Positions 30,806 to 40,266 of a stretch of 64,000 nt of DNA are shown here, in pieces. The notes beneath the pieces were generated by a model, which saw only the letters and a program-made list of their open reading frames with translations, ran no database searches and was not told the DNA's origin. Each line of letters opens with the position of its first letter. The stretch's first letter is position 1. This stretch comes from an uncultured beta proteobacterium (GTDB lineage Bacteria > Pseudomonadota > Gammaproteobacteria > Burkholderiales > Rhodocyclaceae): contig CAINHS010000007.1 of assembly GCA_903848955.1 (NCBI GenBank), positions 62,001 through 126,000 of the forward strand, written 5' to 3'. A program made the position numbers and the translations under genes.

Positions 30806-30875
30806 GTCATGCCCCGCTCAATGAAATCAACCACCCGGGCCCTGCCCGGATGGTTGATGAATGCTGCGATATCCC

Positions 30876-32033
30876 TCAAGCCTTCTTGGGGGCAGCCGCC
30901 TTGGCTCCGAAGAAATGGTTCATCGCCATGCGCCGGCTGATGATGGTGTCCTGATCCCATTTCACGGCGCGCTCGGCGAAAGTTCTTTGCGAGGCGACGA
31001 TTTCCTTGAACAGGGGATTCTCGGCCGACTTCTTCTCCACGATCGCGTCCCACAGTGTGAGCTGGTCCTGCAGCACCGCGTCCGGGGTCTTGTAGAACTT
31101 GACCTTGTCCTTGGTCTGGAGCTCGATGTAGTCCTTGGAATAACGATCGATGGCTTTCCACGACATGTCGGCGGACGCCGCTTCCACGGCACCGGAAATG
31201 ATCGACCTCATTTTCGCCGGCAGTGCATCGTACTTGGTCTTGTTGAACATGATCTCGAAGGTCTCGGCGCTCTGGTGATAGCTCTGCAGCATGCAGACCT
31301 TCGACACGTCAGGGAATCCGAGCAGGCGGTCCGAAGAAGCGTTGTTGAACTCGGCGCCGTCGAGCAGACCACGGTCCATCGCCGGCACGATTTCGCCACC
31401 GGGCAGGGCATTCACCGCTGCGCCCATGGCGGTAAACAAATCGATCGCCAGGCCGTTGGTGCGGAACTTGAGGCCCTTGAAATCCGTCGCCTTGGTAATC
31501 GGCTTCTTGAACCAGCCCAGCGGCTGCGTCGCCATAGGGCCATAGAGGAAGGACTGAACGTTGCTCATGCCGATGGAGGCGTAGAGCTTGGCCAGCAATT
31601 CGGCGCCGCCGCCATACTTGTGCCACGACAGGAGCATGTTGGCATCCATGCCGAAAGCCGGACCGGAATTCCACAGCGCCAGCGCATTCTGCTTGCCGTA
31701 GTGGTAACCCAGAACACCGTGGCCGCCGTCAAGCGTACCCTTCTGCACCGCTTCCAGCAGACCGAAAGCGGGTACCACGGCGCCGGCCGGCAACACCTCG
31801 ATCTTGAGATCGCCGCCGGTCATGTCATTGACCTTTTTGGCGAAGTCGAGGGCGTATTCGTGGAAAATGTCTTTCGCCGGCCAGGTGCTCTGCCAGCGCA
31901 TGCTGATCGGACCGGCCTGGGCCTTGGCGATCATCGGGAAACCCGCTGCGACAGCGCCCGCCGTGCCGGTGACGGCAGCAGCGAGGAAATTGCGGCGGGA
32001 TGGCTTTTGCTCGGCTTGCTTGGTATCTGACAT
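30876..32033 (-). CDS. TRAP transporter solute-binding protein (DctP type), Tat-exported
   Basis: 385 residues. The N-terminus has a twin-arginine signal, SRRNFLAAAVTGTAGAVAAGFPMIAKAQA. The mature protein shows ISMRWQSTWPAKDIFHEYALDFAKKVNDMTGGDLKIEVLPAGAVVPAFGLLEAV, the DctP family pattern, and LKFRTNGLAIDLFTAMGAA with the conserved Arg that binds the substrate carboxylate. Most similar in style to TakP-like (2-oxoacid/organic acid) binding proteins. It heads the operon dctP-dctQ-dctM-terC::usp. Confidence 0.92.
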   Translation of the reverse strand: MSDTKQAEQKPSRRNFLAAAVTGTAGAVAAGFPMIAKAQAGPISMRWQSTWPAKDIFHEYALDFAKKVNDMTGGDLKIEVLPAGAVVPAFGLLEAVQKGTLDGGHGVLGYHYGKQNALALWNSGPAFGMDANMLLSWHKYGGGAELLAKLYASIGMSNVQSFLYGPMATQPLGWFKKPITKATDFKGLKFRTNGLAIDLFTAMGAAVNALPGGEIVPAMDRGLLDGAEFNNASSDRLLGFPDVSKVCMLQSYHQSAETFEIMFNKTKYDALPAKMRSIISGAVEAASADMSWKAIDRYSKDYIELQTKDKVKFYKTPDAVLQDQLTLWDAIVEKKSAENPLFKEIVASQRTFAERAVKWDQDTIISRRMAMNHFFGAKAAAPKKA

Positions 32034-32173
32034 TGTTTCCTCCTGAGAAAAACTGCGAGTTTGCGGCCACTTGAACGATTGCCCTGACGGCCTGCGGTTT
32101 TAGCTGCTTTGGCTTGCTTGGCTTGAGACTGAAGGATTCACTCTACCAGAAAGTGAACATATCTGAACATTGC

Positions 32174-32196
32174 GAAGAAACAGGGCGCTTCCCTGT
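32174..32196 (-). terminator. Likely rnpB terminator
   Basis: On the minus strand ACAGGG-AAGCG-CCCTGT is followed by TTTCTT, about 80 nt beyond the P1 helix end of rnpB. The T-run is short, so confidence is moderate. Confidence 0.45.
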
Positions 32197-32274
32197 CGGC
32201 AGCCCGTTCCCTGTTACCGGACGTGGCGGCGCTGATTCGATGCTCGTCTGTTCGACAATCCCGGCAAGACGGGT

Positions 32275-32732
32275 GGGAAGTCCGCCGATAAGCCGGGTTC
32301 TGTCGTGGGCAACCATTCCTCTGGGACCGCCGTTGCCGACGGCCTCTAGCAGCCTACCCGGGAGCGACGCGGGCCACGCCGATGCTCCCCTATTTGGCCT
32401 TGCCCCGAATGAGGTTTGCCATGCCGTTTCTGTTACCAGAAACGCGGTGGGCTCTTACCCCGGGACCGCTTGCGCGACCCCGACGCAGCCAGCCACAACG
32501 CTTGCGCGATGCGGCCAGCCGCGCCACCATTTCACCCTTACCGGCTCTCTCCTCTCCTCTTCAGGAGGGGGACTTTGCCGCCTTGCGGCGTCAACGTCGA
32601 GCTTAGGCGGTATCTTTCTGTTGCACTGTCTGTCGCCTCACGGCGCCCGGTCGTTAACCGGCATTCTGCCCTGCGGGGCCCGGACTTTCCTCCAAGCACT
32701 TGCGTACTCAGCGGTTGCCTGGCGAACTTCCC
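32275..32732 (-). ncRNA. rnpB: RNase P RNA, bacterial class A
   Basis: The catalytic RNA of tRNA 5' processing. Conserved parts on the minus strand: GGAGGAAAGTCCGGGC near the 5' end (P4 strand), GGTAAGAGCCCACCGCG (CR-III region), and GACAGAACCCGGCTTATCGG near the 3' end. The ends pair as a 12-bp P1 helix: GGGAAGTTCGCC (minus strand, 32732-32721) with GGCGGACTTCCC (32286-32275). At about 458 nt it is longer than the E. coli form, mostly through an expanded P12 region. Its 5' end overlaps the stop region of the DUF3025 gene. Confidence 0.93.
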
Positions 32733-33508
32733 GGGCGCATTGTACGCGCCGGACGGAACTGACGCGTGTCGGCGTAGTAGTCCGCCCGTTCGTTGTCGGC
32801 CGTGGCGCCGGGAATGCCGAGCAGCGGCAGCGGCTGCCAGTCGCGCGGCGAAAAGTTCCGCGTATCGAACGCACTCGCCAGGCGCACATCGAGTGCGGCC
32901 AGTGCCTCTGTCCCGGGCAGTTTCAGCCAGGGCTCATCGACTTCGACGAACATGGCCTTGCCGCACAGTCCGGCGAAGGGTGCGCCAAGGGCGTCATGGC
33001 TGGCATGGCCGAAGACCAGGAAGCGGGTACTCGAAAGCAGTTCCGCGCGGCGCGCCACAAACACCTCGCTCCAGCGATGCCCGCGCAAGGCCCGCCACAG
33101 ATCGGGGCAGCAACCCGCCACCACCACACCGCATTCGTCGAACTGGGTCAGCGCGTCGCGCAGCGGGCCGCGCGCGGCGCTTCCCTGCTGCCGCGCCGCG
33201 CCGATTGCAGCGAAGTGGCGCCTGTTGAGCGCCGCCTTGGTCTGCGGCAAGGCCAGCCATATCAGCGCGTTGAACAGGTCATGGCGGTTGTCGGGCCGCG
33301 TCGCCACCTCGCCGGCGAGAAAGGCCCGCTCCTCGTATCCTTCCGCTACGGCCGGCGGCGCGACAAAGCTCAACTGCGCACCGCCGCCGGTGACCAGGCG
33401 GCGCTCGCGGGCAGCGGCATTCAATGCCGGGATATCCGGCGCTACGGCATCGAGCCAGGGCCGCAGGAAGGCCGAAAGAGGGTGAAGCTGCGTTGCGACC
33501 GGGGTCAC
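32708..33508 (-). CDS. DUF3025 family protein
   Basis: 266 residues of unknown function, a family found mainly in beta- and gammaproteobacteria. Typical features: LRPWLDAVAPDIPALNAAARERRL, EERAFLAGEVATRPDNRHDLFNALIWLALPQTKAALNRRH, FGHASHDALGAPFAGLCGKAM, and a C-terminal RDWQPLPLLGIPGATADNERADYYAD. The DLFNALIWLAFP-like and H-N motifs suggest an enzyme but no activity is established to my knowledge. Its last 8 codons overlap the 5' end of rnpB on the same strand. Confidence 0.82.
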   Translation of the reverse strand: MTPVATQLHPLSAFLRPWLDAVAPDIPALNAAARERRLVTGGGAQLSFVAPPAVAEGYEERAFLAGEVATRPDNRHDLFNALIWLALPQTKAALNRRHFAAIGAARQQGSAARGPLRDALTQFDECGVVVAGCCPDLWRALRGHRWSEVFVARRAELLSSTRFLVFGHASHDALGAPFAGLCGKAMFVEVDEPWLKLPGTEALAALDVRLASAFDTRNFSPRDWQPLPLLGIPGATADNERADYYADTRQFRPARTMRPGSSPGNR

Positions 33509-33963
33509 TGCCGTGCAGTCGGGCCCGGCGCTGACTGAGCGGCATCCGCCGCAGCGGGCTTCTTCCCCGCCAGGGCTTTGTATTCGAGCGCCACGTCACC
33601 GGCCTCAAAGCGGCCGATCAATTCGCCCGGTGCCGGCGGCGGCACCTTGAACTGCTGGAAGCGACAGCCTTGCGTCTCGGTGACATACCAGCGCTTGCCG
33701 GAATTCAGGATGAACACGCCCGGCTCGGTTTGATACAAATCCATTTTGAGTTTGTCATCGACCACGCCCAGCAACAGATAGCGGCGCTGGCAATCCGGGA
33801 AACGCGCGACGACCAGTTCCGTAGTCCAGTCGGCGCCCATGAAATCCTGCTGCCGGCTGAGGGTCAACGAATGCTGAGCGCCGCCGATCAGGTAGGCGGC
33901 CTGCTGCGTTTCGCCGCAGGCGGCAAGCAGAAGCGTGGCGAGCAGGAGCAGGCAACGTGTCAT
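33505..33963 (-). CDS. Small lipoprotein of unknown function
   Basis: 152 residues. ATG 33963 is preferred since GGAG lies 7 nt upstream; a GTG at 33972 overlaps the pyrC stop. The N-terminus MTRCLLLLATLLLAAC is a lipobox signal peptide (Cys16). The rest is a compact beta-rich domain (AYLIGGAQHSLTLSRQQDF, RRYLLLGVVDDKLKMDLYQTEPGVFILNSGKRWYV) then a low-complexity tail. It overlaps DUF3025 by 4 nt, and follows pyrC. I do not recognise the family. Confidence 0.7.
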   Translation of the reverse strand: MTRCLLLLATLLLAACGETQQAAYLIGGAQHSLTLSRQQDFMGADWTTELVVARFPDCQRRYLLLGVVDDKLKMDLYQTEPGVFILNSGKRWYVTETQGCRFQQFKVPPPAPGELIGRFEAGDVALEYKALAGKKPAAADAAQSAPGPTARQ

Positions 33964-33968
33964 GACAA

Positions 33969-35003
33969 TCACTCCAGGCGCCAGTTGACGAACTCCCCGG
34001 CACGCAGCGGCACCAGTCTGTCGCCGCCGGGATAATCAAGACTCAAGGGTATCGGCACGGCTTCGCGCCGCAGCGTGATCTTTTCCGTATTGCGCGGCAG
34101 GCCGTAGTAGTCGGCGCCGTGAAAGCTGGCGAAGGCTTCCAGCCGGTCGAGCGCTCCTGCGGCGTCGAAGGCTTCGGCATACCACTCGATGCCGGCATGC
34201 GCGGTGTAGCAGCCGGCACAGCCGCAAGCATTTTCCTTGGCGCTTTGCGCATGAGGCGCCGAATCGGTGCCGAGGAAGAACTTCGGATTGCCGGAAATAG
34301 CCGCGGCCAGCAGCGCCTGGCGATGGCTCTCGCGCTTCAGCACCGGCAGGCAGTAATTGTGCGGGCGGATGCCGCCGGCGAACATGGCGTTGCGGTTGAG
34401 CAGCAGATGATGTGGCGTCAGCGTTGCCGCCACATTCGCGCCGCTGCCCCTGACGAACTCGACGCCCTCGCGGGTCGTGACGTGTTCCAGCACCACTTTC
34501 AATGCCGGGAAATCGCGCAGCAAGGGCATCAGCACGCGATCGACGAAGGCCGCCTCGCGGTCGAAAATGTCCACGGCCGGATCGGTGACTTCGCCATGCA
34601 CCAGCAGAGGCACGCCGAGTTTTTCCATACGCGCCAGGGTCGCCGTGCATTTTTTCAGATCGCTGACGCCGGCATCGGAATTGGTAGTCGCACCGGCCGG
34701 ATAAAGCTTGACCGCATGGACGAAATCGCTGGCGCCGGCGGCGTCGATTTCTCCCGGCGGCGTATTGTCGGTGAGGTACAGCGTCATCAGCGGGGTAAAT
34801 CGCATGCCCGCCGGCAGCGCGGCGAGAATGCGCCCGCGGTAGGCGGCGGCCAGCGCCACCGTGGTCACCGGCGGCTTCAGGTTGGGCATGACAATGGCAC
34901 GGGCAAAGCGCCGCGCGGTGTCGGGCAGCACGGCAGCGAGCACCGCACCGTCGCGCAGATGCAAATGCCAGTCGTCGGGGCGGGTAAGAGTGAGCGTCTG
35001 CAT
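33969..35003 (-). CDS. pyrC: Dihydroorotase
   Basis: 344 residues, class II (PyrC) type. It cyclises carbamoyl-aspartate in pyrimidine synthesis. Zinc ligands and active site: DWHLHLRDG (HxH), [15 protein letters not shown] with the carbamylated Lys, [15 protein letters not shown], and [23 protein letters not shown] (catalytic Asp). All motifs are intact. Confidence 0.96.
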   Translation of the reverse strand: MQTLTLTRPDDWHLHLRDGAVLAAVLPDTARRFARAIVMPNLKPPVTTVALAAAYRGRILAALPAGMRFTPLMTLYLTDNTPPGEIDAAGASDFVHAVKLYPAGATTNSDAGVSDLKKCTATLARMEKLGVPLLVHGEVTDPAVDIFDREAAFVDRVLMPLLRDFPALKVVLEHVTTREGVEFVRGSGANVAATLTPHHLLLNRNAMFAGGIRPHNYCLPVLKRESHRQALLAAAISGNPKFFLGTDSAPHAQSAKENACGCAGCYTAHAGIEWYAEAFDAAGALDRLEAFASFHGADYYGLPRNTEKITLRREAVPIPLSLDYPGGDRLVPLRAGEFVNWRLE

Positions 35004-35011
35004 GGGGCGGA

Positions 35012-35851
35012 TTATACGGGTGCCTGTTTCAGCTCCAGCGCCCTTGCATACAGCGCATTCTTCGGCTGGCCGGTGATGGCTGCCGCCAGTTTGGCGGCCT
35101 GCTTCACCGGCAGTTCGGCCAGCAGCGCCACCAGCACGCGCTCGGTCTCGCTATCCATGCCCTGACGCGGCGGCGGCGCGGAAACCAGCAGCACGAATTC
35201 GCCGCGCTGATGATTGGCATCGGCCGCCAGCCAGGCCGGCGCGGCCGTCAGCGGCATGCGCTCGATCTGCTCGAACATCTTGGTCAGTTCGCGGGCGAGG
35301 ATGATTTCGCGTTGCGGCTCCAACAAGTCGGCAAGATCAGCGACCGTTTCCATCACCCGGTGCGGCGCTTCGTAGAACACCAGCGCGGCATTGACCGGGG
35401 CCAACTCCTGAATCGCCGTGCGCCGCGCGCCGGCTTTCGCCGGCAGAAAGCCGACAAACAGGAAGCGCTCGTCGGCCAGGCCGGCCGCCGACATCGCCGC
35501 AATCGCCGCGTTGGGACCCGGCAGCGGGATCACCCGGAAGCCGGCGGCGCGCACCGCGGCAACCGTGCGCGCACCCGGATCGGATACACCCGGGGTGCCG
35601 GCGTCCGACACCAGCGCCACGCGCCTGCCCTCGCCAAGCAGGCGGATCAGCTTGGCCGCCGCCTCGTTCTCATTGTGCTGGTGCAGCGCCAGCGTCGGCA
35701 CGCTGATGCCGTGGTGATCGAGCAGATGCCGCGCATGCCGCGTGTCCTCGCAGGCCACCAGGTCGGCGCCGCGCAGGGTTTCCAGCGCCCGCAGCGTGAT
35801 ATCGCCGAGGTTCCCGATCGGCGTGGCGACGACATACAATGCATTTTCCAT
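35012..35851 (-). CDS. rsmI: 16S rRNA (cytidine1402-2'-O)-methyltransferase
   Basis: 279 residues starting [26 protein letters not shown] (ATG 35849-35851; ATG 35860 is an alternative). It methylates C1402 of 16S rRNA in the decoding centre. Tetrapyrrole-methylase fold with [36 protein letters not shown] and [17 protein letters not shown]. It is divergent from yraN, 21 nt apart, the common rsmI/yraN-diaA-dolP neighbourhood. Confidence 0.95.
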   Translation of the reverse strand: MENALYVVATPIGNLGDITLRALETLRGADLVACEDTRHARHLLDHHGISVPTLALHQHNENEAAAKLIRLLGEGRRVALVSDAGTPGVSDPGARTVAAVRAAGFRVIPLPGPNAAIAAMSAAGLADERFLFVGFLPAKAGARRTAIQELAPVNAALVFYEAPHRVMETVADLADLLEPQREIILARELTKMFEQIERMPLTAAPAWLAADANHQRGEFVLLVSAPPPRQGMDSETERVLVALLAELPVKQAAKLAAAITGQPKNALYARALELKQAPV

Positions 35852-35872
35852 GTCCGGCATTCTTGCAGTCCG

Positions 35873-36226
35873 ATGAGCGCGAGGCAAGCCAAAGGTGCAG
35901 CGGCAGAGCAATTGGCGGCGGATTACCTGTGCCGCCGCGGCCTCGCGCTCGTCGAACGCAACTTCCGGGTGCGCGGCGGCGAGATCGACCTGGTCTGCCG
36001 CGACGGCAAAACCACGGTGTTTGTCGAGGTGCGGCTGCGCAGCCGCAGCGATTTCGGCGGTGCCGCAGCCAGCATCGGCGCCGCCAAACAGGCGCGGCTG
36101 ATCCTGGCCGCGAGGCACTGGCTGGTCCGCCACGGCGAAACCCCCTGCCGCTTCGACTGCGTGCTGCTTGACGGCCGCGATCCCCCGACTATCGAATGGC
36201 TGCGCGATGCCTTTGCCGCTGACTAG
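35873..36226 (+). CDS. yraN: YraN/UPF0102 family protein
   Basis: 117 residues from ATG 35873. A restriction-endonuclease-like fold protein: GAAAEQLAADYLCRRGLALVERNFRVRGGEIDLVCRDGKTTVFVEVRLRS carries the G-E-x-D-L and V-F-V-E-V-(K/R) nuclease-like motifs. Its role is not settled; links to genome stability have been suggested. The 3' end overlaps the HIRAN gene by 20 nt. Confidence 0.92.
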   Translation: MSARQAKGAAAEQLAADYLCRRGLALVERNFRVRGGEIDLVCRDGKTTVFVEVRLRSRSDFGGAAASIGAAKQARLILAARHWLVRHGETPCRFDCVLLDGRDPPTIEWLRDAFAAD

Positions 36227-36590
36227 ATTCCTCTTGCAGTTGTGCCTCGGCCTCGCCCTCAGCCTGACGACGCTGGCAGGCGAAGTCCGTGTCCTGGTGC
36301 AAAGCTCGCCGCTGGCTGGCTTCCGCTACTATGCGGGGGAAAACCTGTGGCATGAAATGCGCGAAGGTGACCGCCTGACGTTGGCACGCGAGGCCGACAA
36401 CCCGCATGACGCCAACGCGGTACGCATCGAGTGGCGCGGGCAGAAGCTCGGCTACCTGCCCCGCGCCGAAAATCGCGCCGTGGCTGCAGCCATGGACGGC
36501 GGGGAGCAGGTGGATGCCCGCATTGCCCGCTTGCGCCAGCACAAGAACCCCTGGCAGAGGGTGCTGATCGAAGTATTTGTCGTGCTCTAG
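36207..36590 (+). CDS. Secreted HIRAN-domain protein
   Basis: 127 residues from ATG 36207. Residues 1-24 look like a signal peptide ([19 protein letters not shown]). The rest is a HIRAN domain: [76 protein letters not shown] is best known as a DNA-end-binding module in SNF2 helicases, but stand-alone exported versions like this are common in betaproteobacteria and their role is unknown. Overlaps yraN and precedes diaA. Confidence 0.82.
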   Translation: MPLPLTRFLLQLCLGLALSLTTLAGEVRVLVQSSPLAGFRYYAGENLWHEMREGDRLTLAREADNPHDANAVRIEWRGQKLGYLPRAENRAVAAAMDGGEQVDARIARLRQHKNPWQRVLIEVFVVL

Positions 36591-36673
36591 GCCCCTTATT
36601 CCGGCCTCGAGCGGGAACTCAACGCGGCTATGCTCGGTCGACACCTTTTACCCTCGAAGCCAAGATCCGATAC

Positions 36674-37267
36674 ATGTCACTCGCCGAACGCATTCATCAG
36701 CAATTCAAGGACAGCGCCCAAACCAAGCTCGCGGCCGCCGCCGCCATGGCGGCACCCATCGAAGCAGCCGTGCGCCGCATGGTCGACTGCCTCAAGGCCG
36801 GCGGCAAGGTGATGGCCTGCGGCAACGGCGGTTCGGCCGCCGATTCGCAGCACTTCGCCGCCGAACTGCTGAACCGCTTCGAGAAGGAGCGCCCGCCGCT
36901 GGCGGCCATTGCGCTGACCACCGACACGTCCACACTGACCTCGATCGCCAACGATTACCGCTACGAGGACGTTTTCGCCAAGCAGGTACAGGCGCTGGGC
37001 CGTGCCGGCGACGTGCTGCTCGCCATCTCGACCTCGGGCAATTCGCCGAATGTGATCGAGGCCATTCACACGGCTCATGCCCGCGGCGTTTCGGTGGTGG
37101 CGCTGACCGGCAAGAGCGGCGGCAAAATTGCCGCACTGCTGGGCCCCGGCGACACCCATCTGTGCGTGCCGGCTGAACGCACCGCCCGAATACAGGAAGT
37201 ACACCTGCTCACCATCCATTGCCTGTGCGATGGCATAGATGCCTTGCTACTGGGAGAAACACAATGA
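36674..37267 (+). CDS. diaA: SIS-domain protein DiaA (GmhA-like)
   Basis: 197 residues. A SIS (sugar isomerase) fold: [73 protein letters not shown]. DiaA binds DnaA and promotes initiation; the paralogue GmhA is sedoheptulose-7-phosphate isomerase. The neighbours yraN and dolP match the E. coli yraN-diaA-dolP order, so diaA is the better call. It overlaps the next gene by ATGA. Confidence 0.88.
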   Translation: MSLAERIHQQFKDSAQTKLAAAAAMAAPIEAAVRRMVDCLKAGGKVMACGNGGSAADSQHFAAELLNRFEKERPPLAAIALTTDTSTLTSIANDYRYEDVFAKQVQALGRAGDVLLAISTSGNSPNVIEAIHTAHARGVSVVALTGKSGGKIAALLGPGDTHLCVPAERTARIQEVHLLTIHCLCDGIDALLLGETQ

Positions 37268-37920
37268 ACAGCCGGACCTCTGTTGGCGCAAAAATGCGCA
37301 ACCTCGCCGCACTCGCGCTCTGCCTGCCCGTCCTCTCCGGTTGCTTCGGCGTTGCCGCCGTCGGCGTCGGTGCCGGTGCCTTGATGCTGGCGGATCGCCG
37401 CATTTCCGAAACCTATATTGCCGATGAGGGCATGGAGATCCGCGCATCCAGCCAGATCAGTCAGAAATATGGTGACAAGGTGCATATCAATGTAGCCAGC
37501 TACAACCGCATGGTGCTGCTGACCGGCGAAGTACCGAGCGAGGCAATCAAGGCGGACGTGGAAAAGATCGCCGCCGGCGTGCCCAACGTCAAGTCGATCA
37601 GCAACGAACTGGCCATCGCCGGACCGTCCAGCTTCGGCGGGCGCAGCAACGATTCCTACATCACCTCCAAGGTGAAGGCGCGTTTTGTCGATGCCAACAA
37701 GTTTGCCGCCAATCACGTCAAAGTGGTAACCGAAGCCGGCGTGGTTTTCCTGATCGGACTGGTGACCCAGGCCGAAGCCAACGCCGCGGTCGAGATTACC
37801 CGCACCACCGGCGGCGTGCAGAAAGTAGTGCGCGTGTTTGAAATCATCAGCCCGGAACAGGCCAAGGCACTGGATAACGCGCCGCCGGCCGCCGATACCA
37901 AGGCGACACAAAAGAAGTAG
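37264..37920 (+). CDS. dolP: BON-domain outer-membrane lipoprotein (DolP/YraP-like)
   Basis: 218 residues from ATG 37264 (ATG 37294 is an alternative). The lipobox is [10 protein letters not shown]. Two BON domains follow (about 65-130 [20 protein letters not shown]...[11 protein letters not shown]; about 140-205 [13 protein letters not shown]...[21 protein letters not shown]), as in DolP, which supports outer-membrane integrity at division sites. The C-terminal tail is charged and low complexity. Confidence 0.92.
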   Translation: MNSRTSVGAKMRNLAALALCLPVLSGCFGVAAVGVGAGALMLADRRISETYIADEGMEIRASSQISQKYGDKVHINVASYNRMVLLTGEVPSEAIKADVEKIAAGVPNVKSISNELAIAGPSSFGGRSNDSYITSKVKARFVDANKFAANHVKVVTEAGVVFLIGLVTQAEANAAVEITRTTGGVQKVVRVFEIISPEQAKALDNAPPAADTKATQKK

Positions 37921-38003
37921 GAACGACCCGGCATGACATACCCGGCCCGGCCTTCGAGGCCAAGATCACCGCACCTGCCGATCTCGCCGGCCGCATCGCG
38001 CAC

Positions 38004-38420
38004 TTGCCGCGGCCCCTGGTATTTACCAACGGCTGTTTCGACATCCTGCACCGCGGTCATGTCACCTGCCTGGCGCAGGCGCGCAGCCTCGGCGCGGCGC
38101 TGATCGTGGCCGCCAACTCGGATGATTCGGTCCGGCGCCTGGGCAAGGGCGATGACCGCCCGGTCAACGCGCTGGCCGACCGCATGGCCCTGCTGGCGTC
38201 GCTGGAGTGCGTATCCCTGGTGACCTGGTTCGACGAGGACACGCCGATCAGGCGCATTCTCGACTGCCGGCCGGACGTCCTGGTCAAGGGTGGCGACTGG
38301 CCGGCGGAAAAAATTGTCGGCTACCGGGAAGTAATCGCGTGGGGCGGCAGCGTGAAGTCCATCCCTTTCATTCACCAGCGCTCGACCACGGCGCTGATGG
38401 AGAAGATCCGCCGGCTCTGA
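38004..38420 (+). CDS. rfaE2: D-glycero-beta-D-manno-heptose 1-phosphate adenylyltransferase
   Basis: 138 residues from TTG 38004. It adenylylates heptose-1-phosphate to ADP-heptose for LPS core. Nucleotidyltransferase motifs: LVFTNGCFDILHRGHV (HxGH), NSDDSVRRLGKG, DRPVN, KGGDW, and IPFIHQRSTTALMEKI (ISTTK-like end). In-frame sequence before the TTG (37950-38003, FEAKITAPADLAGRIAH) looks like genuine family N-terminus, but that frame has no ATG, GTG or TTG back to a stop at 37875. An ATG at 37933 in the +1 frame would reach it after a 1-nt change. Start is therefore uncertain. Confidence 0.85.
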   Translation: MPRPLVFTNGCFDILHRGHVTCLAQARSLGAALIVAANSDDSVRRLGKGDDRPVNALADRMALLASLECVSLVTWFDEDTPIRRILDCRPDVLVKGGDWPAEKIVGYREVIAWGGSVKSIPFIHQRSTTALMEKIRRL

Positions 38421-38433
38421 AGCCGGCGCCGGC

Positions 38434-39753
38434 TCAGCCTGCGGTGCGACGCAAAATCATGTCGCGCACCAGGTCGATGTGCCCGCGCAGGGTGTAGAGC
38501 ATGTCGGAAAAAGTCAGTGGCGTACGAATGCGACTGGCATCGGCCTCTATCCGCTCCAGCTTCTCGATCCACTCGGCACGGCTGTGCCGGCCCGGATCCC
38601 CGTTGATTTCGTTTTCGAGGAACTTGAGTTCGCCGTAGCGCCGGTAGATGCGCGACTTCACCCGCCAGCCATAGATCTGCGGCGCGAACTTGAACATCGG
38701 CAGCAGGACGGCGAGCAGGGGCAGCAGCATGACCACCATGCGGTCGATCAGCGTCGCCGCCCAGAACGGCAGGTAGCGCTGGAGCAAGGGCTTGCCGGAC
38801 TTGTAGTAGCGTTCGGCCTCCTTCGACAGAGGGAATTCGCTGTGACCGGTACGCGGAAACTCGCCGGGTTTCTGGAACACCCCGGGGGCGCCATGGACTT
38901 CGCCGGCTGCCTGCATCAGCAACCCGATCAGGGCCGGATGCGTGTCCTCGCGCACCAGCAGAGTCGCCATCGGCGACACCAGTTGCGTGTCATGCGGCGG
39001 GATGTCCCGCGTCAGGTCGATGGCGCCGCGCGGCAACACCAGTCGCGCCAGATACGGGAAACGCCGCGTGTAGGCCTCGGCATGGGTCAGGCTCATCAGG
39101 CGTATGCCCGGCATATAGAGCAGCGTCCACACCATGGCCGACTGCGTCGGCCCGACCACGAACACGGCATCGACCTCGTTGTTCTGCAATCGGGCAACCA
39201 GACCCAACCCGCCTTCTTCGATGACTTTGGTATTGGTTCCATCGATGCCGTTGGCGGCCAGCAGTTCCATGGCGAGATCATGCGTGCCGCTGCCGGCGCC
39301 GCCGATCGCCACGCGCCGGCCCTTGAGATCGAGCACCTTGTCGGCGCCGTGCAAAGCCGCCTCGCGGTAGAAAATCCACAGCGGTTCGTAATAGAAATCA
39401 CCCAGCGAAACCAGTTCGTCCTCTTCCGTCGCTCGCGCCGTACCGCCCTGGATGAAGGCGGCATCGACCTCGAAATCCGGATTGCGCAGGCGCTCCAGAT
39501 TCTCCGTCGAGCCGGCGGAAGGCTTTTCCACCAGCCTGATGTCATAAGCCGCCAATACGTCCTTGTAGCGCGCGGCGAAGCGCTGGTAGGCGCCGCCCTC
39601 GCCGCCGGTGCTGAGCGTCAGCTGCTGGGGCGGCGCCGGCTTGATGAATTGCGCCGCCAGCCAGAAGGCGCCGCAGACAAGCAGCAGCGATGGCAGCGCG
39701 ACGAACAGGATGTCGCGCCAGGACAGCAGCTTGAGCCTTTCAAGCATGTTCAC
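38434..39753 (-). CDS. TAXI-family TRAP solute-binding protein
   Basis: 439 residues. An N-terminal membrane anchor (DILFVALPSLLLVCGAFWLAAQF) precedes the TAXI domain: LTLSTGGEGGAYQRFAARYKDVLAAY, KPSAGSTENLERLRNPDFEVDAAFIQGG, GSGTHDLAMELLAANGI. A second helix near the C-terminus (MVVMLLPLLAVLLPMFKF) and a cytoplasmic tail are unlike soluble TAXI proteins. No fused DctQM gene is adjacent, so it may sense rather than transport. Convergent with rfaE2. Confidence 0.85.
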   Translation of the reverse strand: MNMLERLKLLSWRDILFVALPSLLLVCGAFWLAAQFIKPAPPQQLTLSTGGEGGAYQRFAARYKDVLAAYDIRLVEKPSAGSTENLERLRNPDFEVDAAFIQGGTARATEEDELVSLGDFYYEPLWIFYREAALHGADKVLDLKGRRVAIGGAGSGTHDLAMELLAANGIDGTNTKVIEEGGLGLVARLQNNEVDAVFVVGPTQSAMVWTLLYMPGIRLMSLTHAEAYTRRFPYLARLVLPRGAIDLTRDIPPHDTQLVSPMATLLVREDTHPALIGLLMQAAGEVHGAPGVFQKPGEFPRTGHSEFPLSKEAERYYKSGKPLLQRYLPFWAATLIDRMVVMLLPLLAVLLPMFKFAPQIYGWRVKSRIYRRYGELKFLENEINGDPGRHSRAEWIEKLERIEADASRIRTPLTFSDMLYTLRGHIDLVRDMILRRTAG

Positions 39754-39798
39754 CGCGCACGGCCCGGTCGGCGAACATCATCCCGGGCCGGTGAAACC

Positions 39799-40254
39799 TC
39801 AGAACGGAATGTCATCCTCGAAGTCATTGAAGTTGCCGGCGGCCGGCTGTGCCGCCGCCGGACGATTCGCGGCAGCACCTGAGCCGGCGCTGTCGCGCGG
39901 CGGCGCATCGCCCATGCCCTCGCGTGAGCCGAGCATCTGCATCTCATTGGCTTCGATCTCGGTGGTATAGCGGTCCTGGCCTTCCTTGTCCTGCCATTTG
40001 CGAGTGCGGATGCGTCCTTCGATGTAGACCGGCGAACCCTTCTTCAGGTACTGCCCGGCGATCTCGGCAAGCTTGCGGTAGAACACCACGCGATGCCACT
40101 CGGTGATTTCCTTCTTCTCGCCGGTGGTCTTGTCCTTCCAGCGCTCGGACGTGGCGACGGTGATGTTGCACACCGCTTCGCCGTTCGGCATGTAGCGCGT
40201 CTCCGGGTCTTTTCCCAGGTTGCCGACGATAATTGCTTTGTTGACTGAAGCCAT
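39799..40254 (-). CDS. ssb: Single-stranded DNA-binding protein
   Basis: 151 residues. OB fold at 1-110 ([41 protein letters not shown]...) and a Gly/Ala/Pro linker ending in the acidic tip DFEDDIPF that recruits partner proteins. It follows the MFS gene by 12 nt; ssb-MFS-//-uvrA is a widespread arrangement in this group. Confidence 0.97.
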   Translation of the reverse strand: MASVNKAIIVGNLGKDPETRYMPNGEAVCNITVATSERWKDKTTGEKKEITEWHRVVFYRKLAEIAGQYLKKGSPVYIEGRIRTRKWQDKEGQDRYTTEIEANEMQMLGSREGMGDAPPRDSAGSGAAANRPAAAQPAAGNFNDFEDDIPF

Positions 40255-40266
40255 GTGAATTCCTCC

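Noticed and set aside
32540-32580. CTCTCCTCTCCTC repeat as a microsatellite
   Set aside because: It lies within rnpB and pairs with AGGAGG-type sequence as part of the expanded P12 helix.
32114-33538. 474-codon plus-strand frame over rnpB and DUF3025
   Set aside because: It runs opposite a clearly recognisable RNase P RNA and the DUF3025 gene and has no domain features.
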